DNA of 64,000 nt from Ifrita kowaldi (lineage: Eukaryota > Chordata > Aves > Passeriformes > Cinclosomatidae), in NCBI GenBank assembly GCA_013398055.1, contig VZRS01015035.1, forward strand, positions 876,270-940,269. Direction: 5' to 3'. Under the pieces are notes generated by a model, which saw only the letters and a program-made list of their open reading frames with translations, had not been told where the DNA came from and ran no database searches. Shown here piece after piece: positions 1 to 10,750 of the stretch. Position 1 is the first letter of the stretch. Every line of letters starts with the position of its first letter. A program made the position numbers and the translations under genes.

Positions 1-210
1 GGCGTTACCTGCGCTGCCCTGCGCGGTGCCCGGCGCCGCACGGCCCGGCCCGGCCCGCCCAGGGAGGTTTTCAGCAGCCGTAAAGCGGAGCGCGCCCGGC
101 CCCGGCCGTGAGGGGCCACCCCGGGGAGCGGCCGCGCCGGAGCCGCAGAGCCCCGCGGGCACGGGACGGGGTTCACGGACCCGGGACGGGGTTCACGGAC
201 CCGCGGGATG
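1..210. promoter_or_regulatory. CpG-rich segment at window edge
   Basis: This stretch is very rich in G and C, with many CpG dinucleotides and GGCCCGGCCCGG-like runs, in sharp contrast to the AT-rich sequence from 420 onward. CpG-dense blocks of this sort in bird genomes usually mark promoters. The block is cut by the window edge, so its size, orientation and target gene are unknown. Short open frames cross it, but they are rich in Pro, Arg, Gly and Ala, as expected from base composition alone, and I do not call them genes. In other vertebrates the gene downstream of NLGN1 is NAALADL2; this or the island at about 1.0-1.6 kb could be its 5' end, which is inference. Confidence 0.5.
161..200. 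repeat. 20-bp tandem duplication in CpG-rich block
   Basis: Two adjacent 20-bp units (161-180 and 181-200) differ only at their first base. Each contains GGGACGGGGTTCACGGAC. It looks like a small local tandem duplication with no recognised function. Confidence 0.85.
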
Positions 211-221
211 GCCCGGTTGTG

Positions 222-415
222 AAGAGCGTCTTGTTACAACTCCCGTGCCGCGGGCAGGGACACCTTTCACTAGAGCAGGGTGCTCAAAGCTCTGTCCAGC
301 CCGGCGTTGAGCAGTGCCAGGGATGGGGGCAGCCACCGCTTCTCCGAGCATCCTGTGCCAGGGTCTCGCTGCCCTCACAGGGGAGAATTTCTGTCATATA
401 TCTGATCTAAATCTA
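222..415 (-). mobile_element. CR1 LINE fragment (3' region, diverged)
   Basis: The plus strand reads as the reverse complement of the CR1 3' region. It has the stretch around GGGCAGGGACACCTTTCACTA, then CCAGGGATGGGGGCAGCC, then a segment ending in GGAGAATTTCT and ATCTGATCTAAATCTAT. The same blocks in the same order occur in the better preserved copy at 43101-43422. It is diverged and truncated at both ends, lacks the terminal octamers and carries no coding capacity. An ambiguous base (n) lies just beyond it at 417. Confidence 0.8.
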
Positions 416-1039
416 TNAAATCCTTTGGCTTGTTTCAGGTGATTAACTTTATGGTAGATTATCATACAGTTAAGACATCTACTAGGGATGTGATCCATGA
501 CCAAAATTCAGAAGATGCTCTTTAGTATTTTGATGATAGTGGAGATAAATGCTGCATTATGGATGTACTGGGACTCATACAAGAGCTCTTTAGATTAAAA
601 TTCTAAAAATACATACAGTATTGCTTGATATACGACTGGCATCGTTACAGTTTCAGTCATCTAATGCTTTCCATATGCTAACCACTGAACAAATAAATTT
701 GCCTGTAAATGCAAGAAATGTGTACCAAGTAATAAATAAACCAACATGAAACAGGCTGTTCATATCAGGGTTAAAAATCTAAAGTCTTTATTTCTTCCCC
801 GAATATTTCTGTCCTGATGACTCAGCAACAATGCCGCCAGCTTCAGCTGAACTCAGCGAGATGCTTCAGTGCTGTTTTGCAAGTGTCAACTCCACACTCG
901 TTACGGAGTTTGTTTTAATTACAATTTTGAGGCCATCTCAGTTACAGGAGACGAATACCTGCTGAAGTCAAGGAGCTCTGTATGGAGAAATCAAGACACT
1001 GCGGATCACACAGGAGGACGACACTGACAATGTTGTCCT
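416..1039. other. Non-coding stretch, nothing recognised
   Basis: AT-rich sequence with no long open frame, no recognisable repeat and no RNA gene seen. It separates the two CpG-rich blocks. Confidence 0.5.
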
Positions 1040-1612
1040 AGACGGAAACTTGCGAAGTCACCCGGGTGCGTTTCTGGTACCCTGAGCGCACCCCAGGTCC
1101 CGGAGGGGAGCGCGTCCTGTCATCCTGCTCACTGCGCTCATGGCTCGCAGCAAGTTTTCAACACGTCACACTGATCACTGTGTTCTGGGCGTTCTGTTCC
1201 AGTATTTAAAAGCTTTAAGGCGCTAAGACATCGTTCAGTTTCTAAACTGAAGCGAGACCACGCCGGTGTCCCCTTTCTACGCGAACAGAAAGCGAAGAGC
1301 AGAACACGGAGCAGCTCCACGCGGGAAGTGGGAACCAGGGATGGAAAGACAGCGGGAGCTCACCGGGGCTGTGCGGGACCATCCGCACAGCAGATTTACC
1401 TGTCCTACCCCAAACCCAGCTCCAGCCCGAAGCCCCCGGAGGAGCCACCGCGGTCCCGCGGGCGACCAGCGGGAAGCAGCTGCGGATCCCTCTATTTCAC
1501 CGAGTTCTGAGTTACTTTTAGAAAAAAAACACGCACGGAGCTGACCGAGCTCGCCCCGGCGCTGACAGCACGGCTCCGCCGCGCCCGCAGCGTCGGGGCG
1601 ATGAGCNGTCCA
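1040..1612. promoter_or_regulatory. CpG-rich, promoter-like region
   Basis: CpG frequency and GC content rise from about 1040 and peak near 1545-1612, where GCTCCGCCGCGCCCGCAGCG occurs. They fall again by about 1650. No clear TATA box or start codon context identifies a transcript, and the frames on both strands give low-complexity, non-family-like proteins. A CpG island placed downstream of the 3' end of NLGN1 would suit the promoter of the next gene (NAALADL2 in conserved vertebrate order, expected on the minus strand and running out of the window) or of a non-coding RNA. That assignment is inference. An ambiguous base sits at about 1607. Confidence 0.5.
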
Positions 1613-1649
1613 AAGCCCCTCTCCAGCTCTCCTGTAGCCCCTTTTAACC

Positions 1650-1722
1650 AGAAGGAGCTCTGAGGTCTCCTTGGAGCTTTCTCATGCCCAGGCTGAACAA
1701 CCCCAACTCTCTCAGCCTTTTG
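1650..1722 (-). mobile_element. CR1 LINE fragment (short)
   Basis: The plus strand carries the reverse-complement CR1 block running from AGGTCTCCTTGGAGCTTTCTC through CAGGCTGAACAACCCCAACT to CTCTCAGCCTTTTGTA. The same block is present in the longer copy at 5690-5885. Only about 70 bp is recognisable. Confidence 0.75.
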
Positions 1723-3936
1723 TACCTTTTGACAGATAATGGTGGTGTTCAAGCCTTGTTTTACATCTTTTTTGGGGGTGTAATTTCTGATCTGCCGCGT
1801 TTCGTGCCTGTACATGTTAACATCCGCACAGACCCGGAGCTGGGAGAGGAGATGAGAGGAGCTGGGTGCGCCCAGGACCCCCAGCGAGGTTATCCCTGCA
1901 GGTCTCTGAACATCCGAGCACTGCGGGCACACCTGAAACTAAAACCAGAAGGGTCAAACCGCACGAGAGCACGGTTTTGTAGGTGTGTGAACTGCTGCAA
2001 TTACACTGCTTTCACAAAGCCTCTTAACAGCTAAACTTTGGTGTTGAAGGCACTGCCATTACAATACCGTCTCCTTATTAAAACAAATTTCCTCGACCCA
2101 GATTAATGACTTAGTTCTGCTTGGAAGCATTTTGCTTTTAATTCTGTCCTAAATCTACAGTGTATCCTATAATCCTGGATGCTACCACACAAAGTACAGG
2201 GCTCAGCTGTTCAACAAAGGCACGAGAAGCATCAGCCTGATAAATTTCACTGTCTGAAGTCAGGGTTAGTATTGTTTACCCGAAGGGAATTACTGATAGA
2301 AATGTTCATTTTAAGAAGGAGAAATATGTCAAGCAGCATTTCCCAGAAAGACATTTATGAAAGAAAGCAAAGGGGGGGAAAAACCATTTAAAATGTTTTC
2401 CCTAGTGAATAAAAACTACTATTGAAATAAAGGCATCTTAACCCAGCAGCTGCTGCAGAAAACAGTCTTTCAGAAGTCTTCTAGTCATATGGTGCATATA
2501 TAAGCAGAGAGAAAAGCAAATTTCAAGCATTTATAACAGAACTGGCTTCTGCTAATAAAGTATTAATGGGAAAGTCTGTCTGGACTGCTGTAACTCTGAA
2601 AGCAATTTTAGAAAAAAATCAGAGCAATGTAGTCACTGAAAAGCAGGTAAACTAATCTACAGTCCTCATTACTAAAGCACTTTTTCCAACATTAAGCCGA
2701 AGTAAAACAGCTGCAACTGAAGGTGTACTTTTCTCACCCAAAGAAATCTATCAGGCTTGTATGTGTACAAATGCATTTACTCAAAGCATGATTCATCCGT
2801 TTTTATTCATATTTTTTTTGTCTCCTGCAATAACATGTTATAATTCTGCTCCTTCCTACATTCTTCTCTTTTCTAGACCAATCACCCCCAAGTACAAGCC
2901 ATGGCTGTAGACTGGTTTTGTTAGTCACTCCAGACTTGAGGATTTTCTGCTGTGTAGCTTAAGCCAGTCATGCCCATTCCATGAGAAAGGCTGAGGCTGA
3001 AGTTTAAAACAGATTTACCCTCACCACGGTTTTGCATTTCCTTGCTTCACCTATGAACTACTTCTGGATAGTCCCGAGCTTGGCACAAGTGTTAGCTGAC
3101 ACTGTAGGAGAGAAATCATCTCCAGAAGCAAAGTGCACCAGCCATGACTCCACATGCTTTCACACGGGGCTCCAAACTCCCTGGGGAACCAGAAAGCTGT
3201 TTGGAGTCTTGTGCCTCTGCTGCGTCTTAGTCAAAATCACTGGATAGGTCTCTTAATTACTAGGCAATAGGCAAAAGTTAGTCAAATATAAAATTCCAAT
3301 TTTTTTTGCTAAAACTAGGCTAGCTTTGCTGCTTAAACCCACATCTTCCTGCTGCTGTTTTAAGAGTTCCTCCCTTCCCGCAACATTTTTGCCAAGGATT
3401 GGCCTCATCACCAATCGCAGGCAGAGGGAGAAGCATTTGCTTCGACATTTGTACTACAGTACAGAGATGGCAGCCAAAGGGCAAAGTTTGAGACGACTGG
3501 CAAGGATTTTTTTTTTTTATATACTGAATCATGACCACATGCTCCAGAAGTAAGTCACAAAAAAATCAAGGGACACCCGGACATTCAGGGAAACTGAGAT
3601 AGAGTTACACTATTAAGGAAAAAAAACCTTCAAGCAATTACATTTTGCAAAAACTTAATGCGACCCGACTAGAAAAGAACATGCAAGATAATCAGATATA
3701 GACTTAAAACCTTCCCTACAATTTTTCTGAAAGGAAATAGTGCATGAAAAGTGTATATCCATAGAATATTTCAGTATTGGCGCACCTCTTTTCTTATCAA
3801 AAAATTTATCAGGTAGTTTGAAAATGGGCATGGAAACATGAAAAATTTTAATATTAACGTTTAAAGATGCTTTATTGACTTGAGATACTGGATAAGGCAG
3901 TTTCTAAGTTTCTGCTTTACAGAAAGTCTGGCACAG
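1723..3936. other. Intergenic, nothing recognised
   Basis: AT-rich sequence without a recognisable gene. Open frames up to about 116 codons exist (for instance 1684-2034 plus), but the longest begins inside the CR1 fragment and none has protein-family character. A T10-type run at 3509 and short A/T runs occur. Confidence 0.5.
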
Positions 3937-4001
3937 AATCATAGAATATCCTGAATTGGAAGAGACCCACAAGGATCATCGAGTCCAGCTCCTGATTAGG
4001 T
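3937..4001 (-). mobile_element. CR1 LINE 3' tip
   Basis: The sequence begins with CAGAATCATAGAATATCCTG, the reverse complement of the octamer-type CR1 3' end. It continues with AATTGGAAGAGACCCACAAGG and ATCATCGAGTCCAGCTCCTG, typical of the adjoining CR1 3' UTR. Only about 65 bp remain, a strongly 5'-truncated insertion. Confidence 0.8.
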
Positions 4002-4734
4002 TGAAAGGAATCCATGTGATGGTTTTAACTACTGACTTTAAATGGCTGTTTACAAGACTAAGTTTACTTTCCTTCTGTAGGTGAAAGTTGGGTGGGTTTG
4101 TTTGTTTCTTTCTTGTATTTTTACCAGCCTGCAAAGTGATTGAGCTTTAGCTATTCTGTGCAGCAGAAGTGCCACCTCGTGGCTGCTTTAATCCTTGCTG
4201 GGTTTGATGTTGCCTTTTTTTTGGGTCACATTAGAGTTACTAATATAAAAATCTGATTTTTAAGAGAGTTCAGTCTATGATCCATATAAGAAAGATCCTA
4301 CCTGGTTGCCACGCTGGTGGACTGACACTATGAAGGGTGATGTCCTCTCCTTTGCTAGAGGACACTGATCAGATCGCTGTACTTGGCAGGACTATTTATT
4401 CCAGTGCAGGAGAAGGAGAGCATTAAAACTGTCATTTTAAAGGTCTGAAAGGGACCTACAGTCCTGCCCCGTATCGCCCATTCCCACAGCATTTAATCAA
4501 GGAAGGTACGGAGACCAAGAGGACTGGTAGGCATGCCTGGAATGTCAAGTCCTGCTTCTTTACACAGGCTAAAGGCACCACACATTTAAATAACAGAAGC
4601 CCCACTTGAGGAAACAAGAAGTTAAATACCTTTAAAACCACCTGCTAAATGTAGTTTGAAAGTCTGAAATTCCTTTTTATGAGCAGTCTCTGCCTTTTAT
4701 ACTGAAAAATTAATTGAATGTATGTATTTTACAG
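4002..4734. other. Intergenic, nothing recognised
   Basis: No gene or repeat recognised. The last 30 bases end in TGTATGTATTTTACAG, a plausible splice-acceptor context for the candidate exon that follows. Confidence 0.45.
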
Positions 4735-5022
4735 AACAAATCCACGATTCAGCAAGAAAATTAATGACATGAAGAGACAGTTGGAGCTGCTGCCAAGAAC
4801 GGTCATTTCAGACCTAGCAACCTTGGAAAATGACCTTTTAAATAATGAATTTGGAAAAATAACACTACAAAGCAACAAAAATGAGTGCTACCTACCTATA
4901 AAGTCTCCTAATAGCATTAGCTTCCAAAGAATGAAGACATTAAATGGATCATGGAAACTCACTAGAGCTGATGTTCCTGTACCAGGCATCCTAAGGGTTG
5001 AACTGCCTCGATGCACCTCCTA
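4735..5022 (+). CDS. Candidate terminal exon, unrecognised protein
   Basis: An open frame follows a good acceptor (TATTTTACAG, ending at 4734) and closes with TAA at 5020-5022. If spliced there it adds about 95 residues, joined through one leftover base (4735) of a split codon. The first part (roughly residues 8-45, including MKRQLELLP and LATLENDLLN) is charged and could be helical; the rest is Ser/Lys/Pro-mixed with no domain I recognise. It is the only open frame of the three on this strand. A donor-like AAG|GTAACT lies two bases after the stop, so this could instead be an internal exon that gained a stop. I do not recognise the family. It could be the last exon of a gene whose earlier exons I could not see, part of a decayed gene, or a chance open frame. 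Confidence 0.3.
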
Positions 5023-5689
5023 AGGTAACTCCAGGTTAGCTCAGGGTCTGTTTCTACCCCCTGTACAATCAAGTAATCTGATCCAGAGGACAGGAGTGCA
5101 CAGTTATACAGCGTTAAGAAAGTGAGAAGATAACAAAATTAGGCCTGGAAGGGCTACCATGGTTTCCCCAAGTACTTAGGATAACTAAACAAGGAGGAAT
5201 GCGACATACTTAGACAAGCCATTGTTTATTCATTGTCCCAGAAGCAGTGAAATCCCTCCCTTAAAAGGGCTTTTAAGCACACATGCTGTACACAATTGGA
5301 GGAATGTCTGATTCATGTTGAAGTACTGTTTAAGTAGTGCATAGTGATGCAAAAGAACTTCTGTGGTTCTGCAGTGCATCTGCAGTTTTTCTAGTCCTTG
5401 ATCCATGCCTTACAAAGTAGAATAACTAGCAAAAGCAGGAAATTCTAATTTTTCTCCAAGCTTAAACTAGAACATGGGTTTTTTTGTCTGTAAGGGAAAT
5501 TACTTCCTACTTAATCACATTTTCTTTTTAACTTTGAAATCTATCACATTGACATGAGATGGCAGTCCTCTTTCTTATCAAAGCATTCCTGCAGTGGATT
5601 CTCTCCGCCCTTCCCCTCCCACTCAGTGAAGCTGTATCGTTAAACTGCAAAACATAGTTCCCCAAAGTCTGCGCAGCTCTCTTGGTACT

Positions 5690-5885
5690 GGAAGGCTCTC
5701 TAATGTCTCCTAGAACTTTTTCAGGCCGAACAACCCCAACTCAGCCTGATTCCATAGGAGAGATGCTCCAAGCCTCTGATCATCTTTGTGGGACTCACTC
5801 CAGCATGTCCAAATCCTTCTTACGTTGAGGACCCCAGAGCTGGACACAGCACTCAGAATTCCAGAGCAACTCATTCAAGAGATGT
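5690..5885 (-). mobile_element. CR1 LINE fragment
   Basis: The plus strand contains reverse-complement CR1 landmarks in order: GTCTCCTAGAACTTTTTCAG, GCCGAACAACCCCAACTCAG, ATCATCTTTGTGGGACTC and GAGGACCCCAGAGCTGGACA. Both ends are truncated and the copy is old. Confidence 0.85.
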
Positions 5886-8800
5886 GAGTGGATATAATCA
5901 ACATACCTCATAAATAGGACTCCACAACACCCAAAATTGTTTCACAAGAGAAACAGTTTCCGTGATAAAGATTATAGCCACAGATTATGGAGAACAAGAC
6001 ATGCTTCTTGCTTTTTTCATTATTTAAAGAATAATCACTGATGGATTTTAGGAGGTTTTTGTGAATTGAAACAGAAAATGAGAACAGGTACGGAAGCTGA
6101 GCCTTAATCCTCCAATTTAATTTCCTTTAATCTTGCTTACAGAATATATCCTCTTTTTAACTACCCATTTTTTTTCACCAAAGCCTGGCACCTTCAGATC
6201 TTGTTACACCTTTTTACCGTGAAAAAAATGCATTGCTATTCTCCAGTCAGGCTTCCCTCCTCCCTCTCCAGATCTCTCCACCTCATGCTCGATGCCTTGT
6301 TTAGGCTTCTGATCTAGGATGGCTAACACAGCAAAACTGGAACAAGAACAGAAGACCGAGCATTGCAAGTGGCCCTTTAGCAGCCTGCGGGGCTCACACT
6401 TACAGCAAATTCGCTGAGCACAGGTAGGGTGGCGAACACAACATTAAGACTAAATAAAAAACAATTTATATTCTCCCCCATTGAGGTCTGAAGCTGGGAT
6501 AGGTAATTTGTTCTAAATGGAGGAGGAACAGTACAGACCACAGTGCTCCAGGCTTTTCTGGGTCTTGATCATTTAACTCATCGTGGGGTTTCTTCACATA
6601 ACCTGACCTCCAGTTGTTTTTGAACAAAAGAGGTAACTGCTGAAGATTGTGGAAAAGATAGGAAGGACACAACCCCTAATTACTGGTTGATTTCATCAGG
6701 AGCTGCATTATAGTCAGTACTTAGCAAGAAAAGAGACTTAAACAAAACAGCAATTCTTAGACCAACACAAACATCAGCATTTTTGTTCTTTATTAAATCA
6801 AAACGTTTTATTTAAAAGCAGCAGGCCTAGCAAGATAAGGAACAATCTAAAAAGAACCCCTGGTGACATAGACGCATTCGATTTGCTGTGATAAAAGACA
6901 AAGACCCACAAATCTTGCAAAATGTATCATTTGCTTCCAAGGACAGTAACTTATAGCCTATGATTTTAATGATTGTCCTGCAACTGATCATTTCAAGAAG
7001 CACAGGATAAAGTGCAGTTAAGCTAAATATTACCCTCTTACCCTTCCAGACCACAGTATTTCATTTAAGGCATTCAGGTAGGTAGTTTTGAGTGTTAGTA
7101 GTAGATTTGAAAGCTTGTTTGTAGTTATTTGAGCTCCAAGACCCCTGCATAATTTACACTAGTTCCCATTTCAAAAACTTCTCAGAAACTTTAAAATGTC
7201 ATGTGTATTTTAAATGTTCAGCTTAAAATAAGGCTGCTACAGGGTCCAGTTCTGACTTTGCATATATCATTTTGAATCAAGACAAATTTCTCCCAAGAGA
7301 GAATCTTCTTTCACCACTCAAAATAATTACATTGCCACCATTCATATTAAGAGAAAAAGATAGATGGCCTTTATCCAAAGATGCTCTGGTGTGCCCTTAC
7401 AGAGTTAATTGGAGGACTGACATCTGAGAGAGCTCTCTGTCTCCCAGGACTCATTTTCTCTTTACTCATACTATACCAACCTGAGAGACAGAAACATTTA
7501 CCAGACTGCTCCCCAGACATGCATTGTTTTTCCTAATATTTTCACGCTGTGGTATAGCAATCCTGCCCAAAACCTCGCCACAAGCAGCATTCTGAACATA
7601 AAATATCTACTGCCAGCAGAGGAAGTTGTCTGTTTCCCTCTTACCTCGGAGAATTATCGGTGGATACCAGGAAACAGTGTCAGATATGCTCATCAGTCAC
7701 AAGTAATTACAGATCTCTATCATCATTGTTTTTCCACACAATCACCTTATCTTTGACAAGACACAAAAAAAAAGCCTCCACGTTGTGGGAAGGATTTGTC
7801 CCAAGTTTGTTGACAGAAAAGTAAGAAAATAGTGTGTAAGATCCCAAATGTTTTTACTCTTGTTTATAAACAGCAAGAAATTGGTTTTTTTTAAATACAT
7901 CAGATGTAAACCTCACTAGTTTCTAGACACCTCTTTCCACTTGTTTTTTAAGGAAATATCTTGCATTGCTTTCTCAATGTAGCTTTTGACTATTTTCTGT
8001 AAATATCTAAATCATTAAAACCACATTCCAGTGTAAGTCCTCATGAGTGAAGGTTTTGCCCAGTGATCCATCAGGACAGACACTAGAGCTTATGCCCAGT
8101 GCAGTGCTTCACTATAGAGGAATCTAATTAAAGCAACTGTGTGAATTGAGTGACCATATGGAACCATCAGTGATGGAGAGATACAATAACTTGGAAGCAA
8201 ATTTATCGCAAGAGAGTCTAAAACAAGGAAAGAAGGTGCAAGTTATAAGAAGAAATCTGCTGAATAGTCAAAGTATTGGAACAGAAGCTCTGTTTTGAAG
8301 GGGAGGATGTCAAGAGATAGTCCATAAAAAGAAACAATAACAAGTTATAATAATTCTGAGGCACTTAGCAGAAAAACATCACAGAAACAGAAGAATTTAA
8401 TTTCTTTCCATTTAATACCAACTGCAATGGCCACATGCTGTTCTGTGTTTGTATTTATTGTGTGTTTTTGTTTGTGCCACCAGAATATAAGCTTTTCCAG
8501 GCAGAGCCCAGCTGTTTGTTTGGCACAAACTCCCCTATTATACAGTGCTGGGTACACTTAAATAGGGGCTATACATGCTATGTTAATCCTCTCCCTGAAG
8601 CAGGCTAATTAAATCAAAACCCAATAAAATGGTGTTAAAATTTTCACAGAAATCAACAGAATCAAGGACACTTCAGTTCTAATTCTCCAGGGGACCGGTG
8701 TGTAAAAAACTGAAATATTTTAAAAACTATAATTAGAGCAAAACCACGTTCCAGGAGTAGTGACAGAGTTAGACTCAAGCCTTGGTGTATCTGGTGGGAA

Positions 8801-10573
8801 GCTGCCACTCAACTCACGTTGTGTCCTGTTGTTAGTGCAGTGCTGAGCACCGGCAGTGAAATCTGGCTCACACTGCAAGTTCATGACAGAGCCTGCTTTC
8901 TGCATAGATTCAAGTGAAGATTAATGGATCATCACCTATTTCCATTCCAGGACATCACAGTTTTTACTGTTTCCCAGAGCAGCACTACCTACAGCAGGGA
9001 TAGTCCATCCCACTGCACTGGGGTTGTTTCCTTACACCTGCTTAAACCTGCAGGACTTTGCACATTGCTGATTCTGTTGCTATCAGGTGGCCTATGCCTG
9101 CCATAATTCAGACTAAAATATCTAAAAATCCTGGAGAACACCCAAGGGCTGTACTCTCTTTGCTGTTTCCATGGTATTTTCTGCCCTGTCATGTGGCTGT
9201 ACCCACACCAGAGCAGGTTCTGCTACGCACAACTCCTCTATGGAAGAACATTCATGGAACTTCCATTTAAATCTGCATCTGGTCTCGTGATTCAACTTAA
9301 CCTTCTTAAATAGTTGAAACCCAGTGTTGGAATGTATTTTATGTCCTATGCATTGATGTAAGAGACTACACAAGGTACAAGAATAGAAGGCAGCTCACTG
9401 CTGATTCAAAGGTAGGTTCAGAGGATGTGTGTTAATCCCTTGTCACATTATTGCTCTACAGCAAAAACATTTACATGAGCTGCTGTGAAATCCATACAGT
9501 AAAGCCTGTTCTCTGATTTGCTGACTGTAATTCTTCACTGTTTTCCAGACACATACCCAAAACAAACTCTAATAAAGGGAGTCAAATAGTGCAAACACTA
9601 AAAGACAATTGAAAACCTAAGAGGGCACCAGAATTTCATCAAAATCTTACTTGCTTCTATCAGTGCTGCCCATTTGTTGCATACAGCAAAAGCAAACTCT
9701 AGCCAGTAAAACACCCAATATAGATTAAAGTAGATAAATTGGGGGGCGGGGAGGGGGGATGTTTGTCCAGGGCTTACGTTATGTTTATGGCATAGCTTGT
9801 ATCTGATTTACTTGTCCTAATGCAGGCCACTGTAAAGAGTGTGTTATTAAACCTTTTAATTTCAAACACACTTCTGCAATTGCAATTTAAATGAAAACAC
9901 ATGACTGAGTCCCACTTGATCTCTTCACACTACTTCTGTCAGTGCATGGGCTTTAATTCCAATCAGGATCAACAAATCCATAGCAGAGACTGGTACAGAG
10001 AAATACATGCCAATTTGATAGGAAAATCTTTCCTTTTTGTTTAAATTCTGGGCAGAAGGGGTCCAAAAAAGACCATGTGAGAGGCAGCACTGCTTCAGTA
10101 CCTAGTATTTTCATTTATTCTCATTTCAGATGGTATCTTGGGATTGTTAACAGTTTTAATTCCCACAGCCAAAACTTTTAAAACTGAGGGTGATTAAATT
10201 ACTTTTTAAGCAAAACATAATTTGCAGACTTCTAGGGTAGCAACTGCAATGTAGAATGAAAGAACTTTTTCAGATGAACATAGGCCTGAAGATGTCATCA
10301 TGTAATAAATAGCTTTTCACTGCTCTGGTTCACTTTCGTACCGAGCATCAGTGCATGGAGCAAGACAACAGTTTGGCTCTGAACAGTTGGGGTTTTTTTT
10401 GAAGTGTGATGATGTAGCTGGATACTTCCAAGAGTAAAAATGCTGTCAAAGCAGCATACAGTTTAAAGTTCATAAGTGAAAGAAAGTGGATGGCTCATCA
10501 ACAAAAATGTCATTTCCAAGAATAAAGACAGATTTTTTTTTTTTTTTTCCTTCAACACTACTCATGACTCCAG
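5886..10573. other. Intergenic, nothing recognised
   Basis: About 4.7 kb of AT-rich sequence with no recognisable gene or RNA. It holds small low-complexity tracts: a G-rich run at about 9740-9759 and a T18 run at about 10532-10549, which is immediately followed by a splice-acceptor-like CTCCAG at 10568-10573. The open frames here (70-83 codons) are short and unlike known proteins. Confidence 0.5.
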
Positions 10574-10750
10574 GGGAAAAATTAAGAGTCTTACAAAACT
10601 AGTAGGAGAAAGCAGCAAGGACAACAAATGTCAAGTTAAAGTAGATGTATTTGCTGGGGCATCATTTAAACAGTGCCTGAAGGATAATCCCAGCGAGATG
10701 GATATCTCAACTTGGTTTAGCAGCATCCCTAGCTGGGATAAGAAAGTCTA
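10574..10750 (+). CDS. Candidate terminal exon, unrecognised protein
   Basis: A frame opens behind a strong polypyrimidine tract (T18 then CCTTC) and an AG ending at 10573, and runs to TAA at 10748-10750, about 58 codons. The C-terminal part has mixed, globular-looking composition (for example VDVFAGASFKQCL and STWFSSIPSWDKKV, the C terminus). The acceptor would leave one base of a split codon on the exon, the same phase as the candidates at 4735 and 12562. Both this segment and the one at 4735 end in stops, so they cannot be consecutive exons of one transcript unless used as alternative ends. I recognise no family. A chance open frame remains a serious alternative. Confidence 0.28.

Noticed and set aside
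26..410. Pro/Arg/Gly-rich open frames at the window start
   Set aside because: Typical of CpG-rich DNA plus a CR1 remnant; no splice donor or family match seen.
1492..1932. 146-codon open frame on the minus strand
   Set aside because: It runs through a CpG-rich block and a CR1 fragment and contains an ambiguous base; the composition explains the openness.
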